The notes: a model not told the origin generated them from the sequence alone. Counted from the first letter of the stretch, positions 8,272 to 16,674 are shown. The stretch: 64,000 bases of DNA from Candidatus Zixiibacteriota bacterium (GCA_022614805.1 JAKEHY010000032.1:15814-79813); one strand, 5' to 3'. Numbers and translations are program-made.

Positions 8272-10463
8272 TACCATTTTGCCTCCATTCCAAGTTTGAT
8301 ACTCCGGCCCGGCATCGGATAAAGCTCCAAAACCTCGTAGCGCCGGTCGGTGAAGTTTTCCACGGCGAAAGAAAAATTCCATTCCAACTTCCAGATTTTC
8401 GGAGCCAGCACAATTTGCGCATCGTAGGTCTCGTAGGGCGGCAGATATTTAGTGTTTTCCGCACGGGTGAACCGTTTCCCCACCCAACGACCGGTCAGGT
8501 TCAAGCTCACGATGCCATAACCGGCCAAAACCCGGGCGTTGTGAATGTGGCGGGGACGAAAAATTAGTTGCTTGCCCTGATGCAAAATAAAGTCGGACTC
8601 GTTTATCGGCTCGGTCTGGGTGTGATTGAATTCCAGTTCCAAGATTTTCGGAAACTGCCAGGTGATTTTTTCCTCCCGCCCAAAGATTTTGGATTTGGAA
8701 ACGTTTTGGGGGGTGAATTTACCTTCGAAATTTCGTTGCCAAACAATCAAGTTTTTCAGGTCATTGCGGAAAAACGTTTGTTCCAGATGCAGCCTTCCCA
8801 GCACTGGAAACGTGATGCGATACCCCCCTTCCCGGCTTTCGGCCCGCTCCGGCAGCAGGTTCGGGTTCCCCACGGCAAAGACATCCTCCTTCCAGAAAAG
8901 GGCGTCCAGGGTCGGCAGACGAAAACTTTTTCCCCAGGAGCCGAAAATCCGGGTTTTAATCTTCCGGCCCCAAGAGAATGAGCCGGAAAAAAGGGGGGAG
9001 TAGGCCGGTTGGGTGAAATCGGTCCAGTCCGTCCGGAAAGCGCCGGACGCTCCAAAGGTCAGGTGCAAAAAAAGAGGAAATTGCCGGTCGGAAAGCAGGC
9101 CGGCGCCGCCCGCTTTTCGCAGCGTTTTGCCCAAGCTTTTGCCGGGCCGCAGGTAATCTTTTCCGTCCAAGGAGTTTTCCGTGTAGTCGGCGCTGATTTG
9201 GGTAAGTTGTTTTGATGTTCTCCGGCCCAGCCGGCTTTCAATCTTTTTCCTTTCCGTCCGGTAGCGGGTATCGTAATTGATAACATACGGGTCGGGGATT
9301 TTGGAATGCTGGGTCAGCTTTTCCCACCCAACGGACGGCTCCAAGAACCAGCCGGACTTGAACGCCGGACGGAAGCGCAGGATTGTCCCCAAGCGCTCAT
9401 CCCGTTCGCTGGACAAAGGCGTCAAATGCAGCAGGTCTCCCGGCAGACCGCGGCGGGCCTTGGCCCAGAAAATGGAGGTTTCAAAGTTTTTATAGCGAAG
9501 ATTTCCGGAAATCCGGTTGCTCCAGGAAAAGTTCCCCTTGCGCTCGTATTCCTGATTTTTATAGGTGTAGCCGAAATCGCCGCTTGCCGAGAGATTTTGA
9601 TAAAAAATGTTCGCTTTTGTGCTTGGAAGCAAAGGTAAGTTCATCTCGCCGCCCACCGAACGATGGCCGAAGCTGCCGGCCTCCGAGCGCAGCCGCGGCT
9701 GGATGCGCCTGCCCCCTTGGGGCTTTTTGGAAATTAAGACGACGGCGCCGGCGACCGCATCCGGCCCGAAACGGGCCGTCTGGCTTCCTTTGTAAACTTC
9801 AATTTTTTCCAAGGCCTCCACGGGGACGAAACTCAAATCGGCCGTGCCGCCCCGGTTGGAATTCAAAGCCCGGCCGTCCAAAAGCACCACAACCTGATTG
9901 GCCGCGCCGCCCCGAATGGTAATCTCCTCCGCCGAACTGTACAGGCCGCCGGCGCCGAAATCCATTCCCGGCGCGCGCGAAAGAAATTCGGCCACCGAAA
10001 GATGTTTCGATTTTTGCAAATCGGCGCGGTCAAAAATCAAGCTCGGCTGATAGCCCGCTTGAGGCAAGCTCTCCGCTATTACCACCACCGGCGGGCCGGT
10101 TATGGCGATGAGGGAGAGTCGGATTTCAACTTGCGTAGTCCCATCCGCTACAACTTTGATTGCAGAAGTATGAACTTGATACGAGGAGGACTCGACTTTC
10201 AGCCGGTAGGCTCCGCCCGGCAGGTCGTAAAAGAAAAACTTCCCCTGCCAATCGGCCGTCGTTTGAGCGCCGGTCTCGATGATTTCGACCGCCGCTCCGC
10301 CGACGGGTCGGCCGGTGAGGGAGTCGATGACCTGACCGGAAATTTTGAGATTGGACTCGGCTCTAAGTGTAGCGCACCACCCGAAAATCAGGATGGCCGC
10401 AACGGCCGGCGTTTGGCCGAGGCGAAAAAAAATTCCCGCCTTCGGCGAGAATCGGTTTTCCAT
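8271..10463 (-). CDS. TonB-dependent outer-membrane receptor, BtuB-like (cobalamin)
   Basis: 730 aa, ATG with AAGGAG upstream. Signal peptide to about residue 36. A carboxypeptidase-regulatory-like (CarboxypepD_reg) domain covers about 40-120 (ISGQVIDSLTGRPVGGAAVEI). The plug domain follows (about 140-250; SVAEFLSRAPGMDFG, ITIRGGAANQVVVLLDGRALN, IEVYKGSQTARFGPDAVAGAVVL). A 22-strand barrel fills the rest and ends in the conserved motif with 'NFTDRRYEVLELYPMPGRSI'. Such receptors import scarce ligands using ExbBD-TonB energy. The cobalamin riboswitch just upstream identifies cobalamin or a related corrinoid as the ligand. tolQR/tonB-like genes lie 1.5 kb away and may energise it. Confidence 0.9.
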   Translation of the reverse strand: MENRFSPKAGIFFRLGQTPAVAAILIFGWCATLRAESNLKISGQVIDSLTGRPVGGAAVEIIETGAQTTADWQGKFFFYDLPGGAYRLKVESSSYQVHTSAIKVVADGTTQVEIRLSLIAITGPPVVVIAESLPQAGYQPSLIFDRADLQKSKHLSVAEFLSRAPGMDFGAGGLYSSAEEITIRGGAANQVVVLLDGRALNSNRGGTADLSFVPVEALEKIEVYKGSQTARFGPDAVAGAVVLISKKPQGGRRIQPRLRSEAGSFGHRSVGGEMNLPLLPSTKANIFYQNLSASGDFGYTYKNQEYERKGNFSWSNRISGNLRYKNFETSIFWAKARRGLPGDLLHLTPLSSERDERLGTILRFRPAFKSGWFLEPSVGWEKLTQHSKIPDPYVINYDTRYRTERKKIESRLGRRTSKQLTQISADYTENSLDGKDYLRPGKSLGKTLRKAGGAGLLSDRQFPLFLHLTFGASGAFRTDWTDFTQPAYSPLFSGSFSWGRKIKTRIFGSWGKSFRLPTLDALFWKEDVFAVGNPNLLPERAESREGGYRITFPVLGRLHLEQTFFRNDLKNLIVWQRNFEGKFTPQNVSKSKIFGREEKITWQFPKILELEFNHTQTEPINESDFILHQGKQLIFRPRHIHNARVLAGYGIVSLNLTGRWVGKRFTRAENTKYLPPYETYDAQIVLAPKIWKLEWNFSFAVENFTDRRYEVLELYPMPGRSIKLGMEAKW

Positions 10464-10496
10464 TCTCCTTCCCGCGAAGGTATATGGTTCTTGCTT

Positions 10497-10648
10497 GGGC
10501 AGGTCTCCTGGCTTGCAGCAACTCCCGGGCGCCTTCCCATCCCGAAGGACAGTGGCTTTTTGCCCGGGTCCGGCTGCTCACAGTAGCGGGGCTGCGGCGG
10601 TTTTTCACCGCCTTCCCTATTAAGCTCGACGAGCGCCGAAGCTCTGAC
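10497..10648 (-). promoter_or_regulatory. cobalamin (B12) riboswitch
   Basis: Read on the minus strand, the leader shows the class hallmarks in order: GGGAAGGCGGTG...CCGC, then GCAGCCCCGCTACTGTGA, then AAAAAGCCACTG, GATGGGAAGGC, and the B12 box AAGCCAGGAGACC. It lies between a good promoter and the TonB receptor ATG, with about 30 nt from the B12 box to the ribosome site. Cobalamin binding in this class normally blocks translation or elongation, so the operon should be turned on when B12 is scarce. Confidence 0.93.
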
Positions 10649-10654
10649 ACAGAT

Positions 10655-10683
10655 AATCTATTCCGGATGTTCATCCGTGTCAA
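10655..10683 (-). promoter_or_regulatory. promoter of the cobalamin operon
   Basis: On the minus strand TTGACA (10683-10678), a 17-bp spacer and TAGATT (10660-10655). The predicted transcript start is near 10648, at the 5' end of the riboswitch. The spacer contains a short dyad CGGATG..CATCCG, a possible extra operator. Confidence 0.6.
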
Positions 10684-10750
10684 GAAAAAAAAGGGTAGTG
10701 GCGCAATTTGGTCTGGTAATTATATTCCCCAAAAAGGAGGATACTACTTA

Positions 10751-11020
10751 ATGAGACCCAAGACGGCTCTGATTTTAATAATAGGCTTTTTGCTCTTTGG
10801 CGTTTTCTTGTGGCCCGGTCTTTATCACTATGGACACGATGCCTATATGGGTATGCCTTACCGGGTCAATCGCATTACCGGGAAAACCCAATACTTGATA
10901 AGAGGAACCTGGTTTCCGTCTGGTAAGCCGAAAAAAGATACCGAGCTATCGGCCAAAGAAAAAATGGAACAGGAATTAGAGCGTCGCCGCCTATTGCAAG
11001 AGAGAGAGGGGCAAAAATAA
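10751..11020 (+). CDS. small single-helix membrane protein, unknown
   Basis: 89 aa. ATG 10751 is preceded by AAAGGAGG (spacing about 11). One N-terminal helix (residues 4-24, ALILIIGFLLFGVFLWPGL) is followed by a Tyr-rich segment (YHYGHDAYMGMPYRVNRITG) and a highly charged C-terminal helix rich in Lys/Glu (KEKMEQELERRRLLQERE). It is transcribed divergently from the cobalamin operon. I do not recognise the family. The strong ribosome site and typical bias make it a real gene; a role with the neighbouring operon is unproven. Confidence 0.6.
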   Translation: MRPKTALILIIGFLLFGVFLWPGLYHYGHDAYMGMPYRVNRITGKTQYLIRGTWFPSGKPKKDTELSAKEKMEQELERRRLLQEREGQK

Positions 11021-11069
11021 ATCAACGAAGATTAACCTCTTTCCCCAACCAAATTAGGACACTACCAAA

Positions 11070-11122
11070 AAAAGAGGTCCCGCCCGAAAGGAGGGTCGGA
11101 CGGGACGGAAGCCCTCTTTTTT
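11070..11122. terminator. strong intrinsic terminator
   Basis: AAAAGAGG-GTCCCGCCCG loop CGGACGGGAC-...CCTCTTTTTT: a long GC stem nested in an A-tract/T-tract pair, so it can work on both strands. It ends the small membrane protein gene at 11020. Confidence 0.75.
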
Positions 11123-11363
11123 ACTGCAGTTACCTTTAACCAGCGCAACCGGAGTCCTCGGTGAAGGAGGTTGGACAGGTTGCCCGCTGAATCAATTATC
11201 AAACCCCGTGCCGAGTCATTTGCAGCGACATTATGGGTGTAAGTCGTTGCCAACCAGTTGGGGATTTTCGGAATTCAGCTTTAGAACTATTCTTGATTCG
11301 CAGAAACTGCGTTTTACGCAGGTCGATACGCAGAATTAGAGAAGAAGCTTTTTGGTTTTCACC

Positions 11364-11395
11364 CAAACAAAAAACGAGGCCGGGTGCGGCCTCGT
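11364..11395 (-). terminator. intrinsic terminator after small lipoprotein gene
   Basis: On the minus strand ACGAGGCC-GCACCC-GGCCTCGT is followed by a T-rich run, 22 bp after the stop of the lipoprotein gene. Confidence 0.78.
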
Positions 11396-11416
11396 TTTCG
11401 TTTTTCGGTGTCCGAA

Positions 11417-11593
11417 TTACTTGGTCGCACCGGAGGTGGTATCCTGCATCGTGGTGTCCGGCATCTGCGTGGTGGTATCCGGCATCGTCTGGGCGGGCTG
11501 CTCCATCGCCGGTTCCTCCTGCTTTTTGCCGCAGCCGCCCACCAAAGCCAAACAAAGCAGCGCGATCATCATAACCACAAAGAAACGCTTCAT
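11417..11593 (-). CDS. 58-aa lipoprotein with Thr/Met/Asp-rich tail
   Basis: ATG at 11593 has GGAGGTGAGC upstream. The product has a signal peptide (MKRFFVVMMIALLCLALVGG) and lipobox LVGGC (Cys21). The mature part is only about 38 residues: GKKQEEPAMEQP followed by a low-complexity repeat MPDTTTQMPDTTMQDTT. It has its own terminator, so it is a stand-alone small gene of the entericidin/small-lipoprotein kind, function unknown. It lies divergent to the tolQRAB operon, with about 200 bp between. Confidence 0.75.
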   Translation of the reverse strand: MKRFFVVMMIALLCLALVGGCGKKQEEPAMEQPAQTMPDTTTQMPDTTMQDTTSGATK

Positions 11594-11790
11594 TCTAAAA
11601 GCTCACCTCCTCGAAAAAGTTGCCTCCTGAAAACTCTTTTTCCCGTCATCCTATATTCTACCATTAAAGCAGGCGGGAAATATATGCCCCTTTGGGGTTG
11701 CGTCAAGCGGTTTTTTGTCCGAAAGCCAAAAAGTTTTTGCTTGACCTTTTGGCTCAACTTTCCATTTATAGGCTGTCGAGGAGGAAACTT

Positions 11791-12525
11791 ATGCTCTTGT
11801 TGGACAATCAAATCTGGCAGTTGGTCACCGGGGCGGATGTTTTTTCAAAAATCATCCTGGCGATTCTGGTCTTTATGTCGGTTGTCTCCTGGGGGGTGAT
11901 TGCCACCAAATGGATGCAATATCAGAAAACGCGCGAGGATTCGGAGCGGTTTTTGAACACCTTCCGCCGCCGCCGCAGCGTGGGGGAAGTTTACACCCCC
12001 CTTTCCGGTCTGCGCGGCACGTTCTTGTCCCGGATTCTGGAGCAGGGGGCCAAAGACCAGGCCGAACTTTCCCGCCGGCACGCCCACGCCAGCCCGACCG
12101 GCGGCAACCCGCATCCGAAACTGGAACTGGGCGCCAAAGCCGAAGGGTATCTGACCAAGGACGACCTGGACACCATTGCCATCACCTTGAAGCGGGTGGC
12201 GCAGGAGGAAATCGTCCGCTTGGAGAAGGGGGTTTCGTTTCTGGCGACCACCGGCAACACGGCCCCCTTTTTCGGGCTTTTGGGAACCGTCTGGGGGGTG
12301 ATGGACTCGTTTCTTTCCATCGGCATACGCGGCCAGGCGACTTTGGCCGTGGTGGCGCCCGGCATCGCCGAGGCTCTGATTGCCACCATCGTCGGGCTGG
12401 CGGCGGCCATCCCGGCAGTCATCGGGTATAACTATTGTAACAGCCGGTTGAAAACGTTTGCGGCCCAGGCCGAAGCGTTCGGGCTGGAGCTTTTAACCGC
12501 CTTCTGGAAGGAGAGCGGCAAATGA
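11791..12525 (+). CDS. tolQ: TolQ/ExbB-type proton channel subunit
   Basis: 244 aa. ATG 11791 has GAGGAGG at good spacing. Three membrane helices: near residues 12-35 (IILAILVFMSVVSWGVIATKW), about 150-175 and about 185-215 (GIAEALIATIVGLAAAIPAVIGYNY). The region 'FLATTGNTAPFFGLLGTVWGVMDSF' is the MotA/TolQ/ExbB signature. With TolR it forms the proton-motive-force motor of Tol-Pal (outer-membrane constriction at division) or of TonB. The order Q-R-A-B and the TolB neighbour favour TolQ. A possible promoter (TTGACC 11741, TTTATA 11765) lies upstream. The gene overlaps tolR by 4 bp. Confidence 0.9.
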   Translation: MLLLDNQIWQLVTGADVFSKIILAILVFMSVVSWGVIATKWMQYQKTREDSERFLNTFRRRRSVGEVYTPLSGLRGTFLSRILEQGAKDQAELSRRHAHASPTGGNPHPKLELGAKAEGYLTKDDLDTIAITLKRVAQEEIVRLEKGVSFLATTGNTAPFFGLLGTVWGVMDSFLSIGIRGQATLAVVAPGIAEALIATIVGLAAAIPAVIGYNYCNSRLKTFAAQAEAFGLELLTAFWKESGK

Positions 12526-12941
12526 GCGTCGATTTGAGTTCGGGGCCGAAGGATTACCGCTTGATGGCGGACATCAACGTCACCAACCTGGTGGACGTGG
12601 TTTTAGTGCTTTTGATTATTTTTATGATTGCCGCGCCGATGCTGCAGTCCGGCATCGAGCTGAATCTGCCCCGGGCCGCCAGCGCGGTCAAGGATGCCGC
12701 CACCGGCACGGTGATTTCGATAAACGAAAAAAGAGCCATTTTCATCAACGACCAGTTCGTCTCCCTGCAAAAATTTGAAGGGAAGCTGGCCGGACTGAAG
12801 CGGGCCGGCAAAACCAAATCGGTCTTTCTGCGGGCCGACCGGGACGTCCCCTACGGCTTCGTGGTCAACATCATGGGGCGCATTCGCGCCTTGGGTATCG
12901 ACCAGGTTGATTTGGTCACCGAACCGGAAAAAGTTAAGTGA
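12522..12941 (+). CDS. tolR: TolR/ExbD-type biopolymer transport protein
   Basis: 139 aa, start overlapping tolQ by 4 bp. A short N-tail with 'LMADINVTNLVDVVLVLLIIFMI' contains the membrane helix (about 22-40) with the conserved Asp of the proton path (Asp in NLVDVVLVLL). The periplasmic domain (45-139) has the ExbD fold motifs 'ISINEKRAIFINDQFV' and 'VFLRADRDVPYGFVVNIMGRIRALGI'. It works with TolQ as the motor stator/rotor. The gene overlaps the next by GTGA, consistent with one operon. Confidence 0.92.
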   Translation: MSVDLSSGPKDYRLMADINVTNLVDVVLVLLIIFMIAAPMLQSGIELNLPRAASAVKDAATGTVISINEKRAIFINDQFVSLQKFEGKLAGLKRAGKTKSVFLRADRDVPYGFVVNIMGRIRALGIDQVDLVTEPEKVK

Positions 12942-13570
12942 GAAACCCCTATTTCATCTCCTTTGCCATTCATTTCGTTTTGATTTTGACTCTGGTTTTC
13001 TGGCCGGCGGCGAAAAAACCGGTTTTGCCTCCGTCGCAGACGATTCAAATCCGTTTCCGGGCCGCCGCCCAGGCGGCCCTGCCGGAGGCGAAGGCGGAGA
13101 CGGAAATCCCCAAGCCGAAGAAAATCGAAAAACCGGTTCCCCCCGGCCCCAAGTTAGTGGAAAAATTGAAGGAACCGAAAAAAACGCCTCCCAAAAAGGA
13201 GCCGCCGAAGGGCGAGCCGAAAGAACAGCCCAAGCAGACGACCTCCCCCGCCCCGGCCCAAACACCGTTTGGCGAGACCGTTCTGGAGAACGCCAATTTT
13301 CCGTACAGCTACTATCTGGAGCAGATGTTGAACAAAATCGACCAGGCCTGGGAAAACCCGGTCCGTTCCGACCTGCCGCTTTCCACCGTGATTTACTTCC
13401 GGATTCAAAAAAACGGGAGCGTCACCGATTTGCAAATCGAGGCCCCCTCCGGCTTTTCCTCCTTTGACAACGCCTGCCGCCGGGCGATTCTCTCTTCCGA
13501 CCCGTTTCCCCCCTTGCCGTCCGATTTTATCGACCTGTATCTGGGGATTCACCTTGAATTCAAACAATAA
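12938..13570 (+). CDS. TolA/TonB-type energy transducer
   Basis: 210 aa, GTG start overlapping tolR by 4 bp. One N-terminal helix (NPYFISFAIHFVLILTLVFWPA), then a Pro/Lys/Glu-rich rod (about 30-110, many KPKK, PPK repeats), and a compact C-terminal domain (120-210) with 'LNKIDQAWENP', 'VIYFRIQKNGSVTDLQIEAPSGFSSFDNACRRAI', which is the TonB/TolA C-terminal fold. Its place between tolR and tolB makes TolA likely; the C-domain sequence is also TonB-like, and it may serve the BtuB receptor too. I cannot tell the two roles apart. Confidence 0.82.
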   Translation: MRNPYFISFAIHFVLILTLVFWPAAKKPVLPPSQTIQIRFRAAAQAALPEAKAETEIPKPKKIEKPVPPGPKLVEKLKEPKKTPPKKEPPKGEPKEQPKQTTSPAPAQTPFGETVLENANFPYSYYLEQMLNKIDQAWENPVRSDLPLSTVIYFRIQKNGSVTDLQIEAPSGFSSFDNACRRAILSSDPFPPLPSDFIDLYLGIHLEFKQ

Positions 13571-13599
13571 GAGCCTTTTGCCGATATAAAAGGAAACCG

Positions 13600-14925
13600 A
13601 TGAAAAGACTCGTTCTTCTTTTTTGTCTTCTTACGACCGCCACCGTTTATGCCCAGCGGCCGGACACCTCCGTCCGGTTGACCTTGCAGCGCACCCCCAC
13701 CGGGCAGGAGCCGTTTGCCATCGCCATCGAGGATTTCAAGGCGGAGGAGAGCCTGATTCCCGGCGCCGATTTGCACTGGCTGGCGGACTTACCCAACATC
13801 ATCGAAAACGACTTGGAATTCTCCCTTTTCTTCAACGTGGTGGACTTCGATTCCACCTACAAGCGCATCTTCGCCGTAACCGACCCGACCTTTGACGACT
13901 GGTTCCGCCTGGGGGCCCGCTTCATTTTGCGGGGGAGTTTGAGTTTCAACCCGCGCGAAGTCTCCGCCCAGGTGAAGCTCATCGACGTGAACGCCCGGCG
14001 GGACGTGATGGCAAGAAGGTTCAAGACCGGGCGGGGGTTCGAGCGCCGGCTGGCCCACACGATTTCCGACGCCGTCATCGAGCAGCTGACCGGGCACAAG
14101 GGAGTTTCCTCCACCCAGCTGGTCTTCGCCGGCCAAAAAGACAAGACCAAGGAGCTTTTCGTCTGCGACTACGACGGCGAAAACCCGTACCAGCTCACCT
14201 TCGACAAATCCATCAACCTTTCCCCTGCCTTTTCGCCGGACGCCTCGCAAATCGTCTATACGAGCTACAAATCGGGCGCTCCCGATTTGTGGGTATTCAA
14301 TCTCACCTCTGGCAAGGCGAGGCCGATTTCCACCAAAAAGGGGTTGAACGCCAGCGCGGTCTGGTCGCCGGACGGAAAAAGAATCGCCTTGACTTTGACC
14401 ATCGACGGCAACCCGGAGCTGTATTTAATCGAGCCGTCCGGCCGGGTGATTTCCCGCCTGACTTACAACGACGGCATCGACACCTCCCCCACCTTTTCCC
14501 CCGACGGGAAGTACATCGCCTTCACCTCCGACCGTTCCGGCTCCCCCCAGATTTACGTGGCGGATTCCGACGGTTTGAACGTCACCCGCCTGACCTATGA
14601 GGGGAGCTACAACGCCTCGCCGGACTGGTCGCCGAACCCGGCCAACCCGCTCATCGCCTACGTGGGGCGGACGACGGCGGATGAACAGGGAGACTTCAAC
14701 ATCTGCGTCATTTCCTCGACCGGCGGGCCGCGCCAGGTTTTGACCAGCATCGGCTTCAACGAAAACCCGCACTGGTCGGCGGACGGGTTTCACGTCGTTT
14801 TCTCCCGGAAGCAGGGGGGGGAAAGCGACATTTACACGATCGCCTACGACGGCTCTGGCTTGCGCCAGGTGACCACCAGCGGCCGTACCTCCAATCCGGT
14901 CTGGTCGCCGCGGCCGATACAGTAA
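13600..14925 (+). CDS. tolB: TolB periplasmic propeller protein
   Basis: 441 aa, ATG with AAGGAAA upstream. Signal peptide ends at VYAQ. The N-terminal domain (about 25-165) is the TolB alpha/beta domain (GARFILRGSLSF, TISDAVIEQLTGHKGV). Five to six PD40 propeller blades follow, each with 'SPDGKxIAFTSDRSGSPQIYV'-like cores. TolB binds Pal and outer-membrane lipoproteins in the Tol-Pal system. It is the last gene of the tolQRAB cluster. pal and cpoB, normally next, lie 10 kb further on. Confidence 0.95.
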   Translation: MKRLVLLFCLLTTATVYAQRPDTSVRLTLQRTPTGQEPFAIAIEDFKAEESLIPGADLHWLADLPNIIENDLEFSLFFNVVDFDSTYKRIFAVTDPTFDDWFRLGARFILRGSLSFNPREVSAQVKLIDVNARRDVMARRFKTGRGFERRLAHTISDAVIEQLTGHKGVSSTQLVFAGQKDKTKELFVCDYDGENPYQLTFDKSINLSPAFSPDASQIVYTSYKSGAPDLWVFNLTSGKARPISTKKGLNASAVWSPDGKRIALTLTIDGNPELYLIEPSGRVISRLTYNDGIDTSPTFSPDGKYIAFTSDRSGSPQIYVADSDGLNVTRLTYEGSYNASPDWSPNPANPLIAYVGRTTADEQGDFNICVISSTGGPRQVLTSIGFNENPHWSADGFHVVFSRKQGGESDIYTIAYDGSGLRQVTTSGRTSNPVWSPRPIQ

Positions 14926-14963
14926 TTTTTTTACCCCCTTACAAGGATTAGGGATTCAGGAAA

Positions 14964-15003
14964 ATTGATTCATTGAATCATTGAGACATTGAGCCATTGA
15001 AAG
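14964..15003 (+). repeat. 8-bp tandem repeat (ATTGA-N3), five copies
   Basis: Five imperfect units of 8 bp beginning ATTGA (ATTGATTC, ATTGAATC, ATTGAGAC, ATTGAGCC, ATTGAAAG). A looser version occurs at 22284-22320. Confidence 0.6.
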
Positions 15004-15006
15004 ACT

Positions 15007-15160
15007 ACCCTCTCCGGCCCTTCCCTCGACTACGCTCGGGACAAGTCGGGCCTCGTCCCCCTTGGTAAGGGGGACACAAAGAGACGGCACGCCGTGTCCC
15101 TACAAAATCAGGAGAGGGAGGCGCGGGGGTCAAACCCCGCCCCTACAAACAGGGAGAGGG
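15007..15160 (+). repeat. composite palindromic intergenic repeat cluster
   Basis: It contains, in order: one copy of the 22-bp motif (15024-15045), hairpin GTCCCCCTTGG..GGGGGAC (15055-15075), a short hairpin ACGGC/GCCGT followed by CCCTAC, hairpin GCGGGG/CCCCGC followed by CCCCTAC, and a closing GGGAGAGGGG. Each piece recurs elsewhere in the window. Confidence 0.75.
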
Positions 15161-15218
15161 GATAAAGCGCGGCTTGGTTTGATTTTCCCGATATTTCCGC
15201 TACATTCTCCAACCGGAT

Positions 15219-15971
15219 ATGAGAATTCTTCTCCTTTGGTTTCTTTATGCCATCGCGTTGACGGTTGCATTGGCGCGAAACGGATTCCGGTCAAAAAGCG
15301 CATCTCGTGCCAGAGCAGGGGAGAAGCGGGCTCTCCCGAAAAAGATTTTAATCGTCGGGGCGACCGGCGGAACGGGGCGGCAGTTGGTTCTGCAAGCATT
15401 GGAGCGGGGGATTGCGGTTACCGCTTTGGCGCGGGACCCAGCCAAACTCGGAATCGAGCACGCGAATCTGCGAATAGTGCAGGGGGACGTTTTGGATTAC
15501 GCCTCGGTTGAAGCCGCCGTCCAGGGGCAGGAGGCGGTGGTTTCCGCTTTGGGACACAAGCGATACGTGGGGCCTTCCCGCATTCTTTCGGAAGGGACGA
15601 AAAATATTCTCCGCGCGATGGAGGCGCAGGGCGTTCGCCGCTTTGTCTGCCAGACCTCGCTCGGCATCGGGGATTCGGCCGGGCTGGGGGGGCTTTACTA
15701 CACCTTCATCGTCTGCCCGTTCGTGGTTCCCTTTTACTTTTGGGACAAGACCCGGCAGGAGCAGTTGATTGCGGAAAGCCGTCTGGAGTGGGTGATTGTG
15801 CGGCCGGGGCAGTTGACCAACGGGGTAAAACGGGGGAGCTATCGGCACGGCAGCACCATCGGCAATTACATTTCGACCGTGTGCATTTCCCGGGCGGACG
15901 CTGCCGATTTTTTGCTGAACCAGTTGACCGACGACACGTATCTCCGAACGGCGGTTGGGGTTTCGTGGTAG
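15219..15971 (+). CDS. NAD(P)-binding atypical short-chain dehydrogenase (NmrA/SDR_a5-like)
   Basis: 250 aa. A hydrophobic N-terminal segment (residues 1-22) precedes a Rossmann fold with 'KILIVGATGGTGRQLV' (GxxGxxG nucleotide loop, about 43-58), then 'VTALARDPAKL' and 'GDVLDYASVEAAVQGQEAVVSALG'. There is no YxxxK catalytic pair, as in the NmrA/BVR-B group, which act as redox sensors or flavin reductases. 'QTSLGIGDS' and 'EWVIVRPGQLT' are typical of this group. The N-terminal helix suggests membrane association, which is unusual. Two small membrane proteins follow within a few bases. Confidence 0.8.
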   Translation: MRILLLWFLYAIALTVALARNGFRSKSASRARAGEKRALPKKILIVGATGGTGRQLVLQALERGIAVTALARDPAKLGIEHANLRIVQGDVLDYASVEAAVQGQEAVVSALGHKRYVGPSRILSEGTKNILRAMEAQGVRRFVCQTSLGIGDSAGLGGLYYTFIVCPFVVPFYFWDKTRQEQLIAESRLEWVIVRPGQLTNGVKRGSYRHGSTIGNYISTVCISRADAADFLLNQLTDDTYLRTAVGVSW

Positions 15972-15975
15972 GGAA

Positions 15976-16392
15976 ATGAACCTGATTTTCCGCGCACTAA
16001 TTTTTTTATTCATAGTCCCCGCCGTCTATTTTTTCGTTTACTGGGTGCCGTTTTCGCTTATCCAGTTTTCGCCGGATAGCTGGATTCCCTCCATCGTGTC
16101 TTTAATTTGCGCCCTCGGCGTGGGGGGGTATGTGTGGAAAAAATCCGGCCCGGCCGCGGGCGGGCTTTTGCAATACGTCATCTTCGGCGCATTTGTGACC
16201 GGCGGCGTCGGTTTTTGCGCGGGCTTTTTCGGGCCCTTGATTTTCACCCCGGAGGCTAACCAGGGGCCGCTCCTCGGACTTTTGATAACCGGTCCTTTGG
16301 GATTTCTTGTTGGAGGGGTTGGCGGATTCGTCTATTGGACGGTTAAAAGAAAGAAAAGCGGGGCGGGGCAAAAGGGTATCGAAGGGGGCTAA
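15976..16392 (+). CDS. membrane protein of unknown function, four helices
   Basis: 138 aa, ATG five bases after the previous stop. Four hydrophobic helices: about 4-26, 38-54, 60-85 and 95-120. Gly-rich (GVGGYVWKK, GGVGFCAGFFG, GFLVGGVGGFVYW). Nothing recognised. Co-transcription with the SDR-like gene upstream is likely from the spacing. Confidence 0.55.
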   Translation: MNLIFRALIFLFIVPAVYFFVYWVPFSLIQFSPDSWIPSIVSLICALGVGGYVWKKSGPAAGGLLQYVIFGAFVTGGVGFCAGFFGPLIFTPEANQGPLLGLLITGPLGFLVGGVGGFVYWTVKRKKSGAGQKGIEGG

Positions 16393-16398
16393 CGCAAA

Positions 16399-16674
16399 AT
16401 GGGCTGCGGATGTTTTTTGGCTTTGCTCGCTTTCTTTTTCCCCCGGCTGGTTGTCGTTCTGCTGTGGATTTTCAGCGACTGGTTTTCCGGAGTTTTTGAT
16501 ACGGTTCTCTGGCCGATTTTGGGCTTTATTTTCCTCCCCACCACTTTACTTTGGTATGTCGCCGTTCAGCACTGGTACGGCGGAGAGTGGACCTTCATCC
16601 CCATCGCGGGAATCGTTTTGGCCCTAATCATAGATGTATCGCCCGCTAAGGCGAAGAGGAAGAAAGTAGGGTAG
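16399..16674 (+). CDS. small membrane protein (91 aa), family seen twice here
   Basis: 91 aa, begins 6 bp after the previous gene. Two or three hydrophobic helices and the core 'WTFIPIAGIVLALIIDVSPAK'; the N-terminus MGCGCFLALLAFFFPRL is Cys-rich. A truncated relative of its C-terminus is found after the CARDB gene (19580-19660), so it belonged to a small duplicated family. The closest known style is the short 'superinfection immunity/DUF'-like proteins with WYGGEWTFIP, but I make no functional claim. Confidence 0.65.
   Translation: MGCGCFLALLAFFFPRLVVVLLWIFSDWFSGVFDTVLWPILGFIFLPTTLLWYVAVQHWYGGEWTFIPIAGIVLALIIDVSPAKAKRKKVG

Larger units (their letters stand above)
11021..11416. other. gene-free stretch with two terminators
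   Basis: It holds the bidirectional terminator at 11070-11122 and the minus-strand terminator at 11364-11395. The 240 bases between show no ribosome site or convincing coding. A 63-codon minus frame (11062-11253) runs into the terminator hairpin and is not credible. Confidence 0.5.

Noticed and set aside
11062-11253. 63-codon minus-strand frame with a plausible-looking sequence (MATTYTHNVAANDSARG...)
   Set aside because: It runs through the terminator hairpin, has no ribosome site and no partner; at most a fossil of an older gene.
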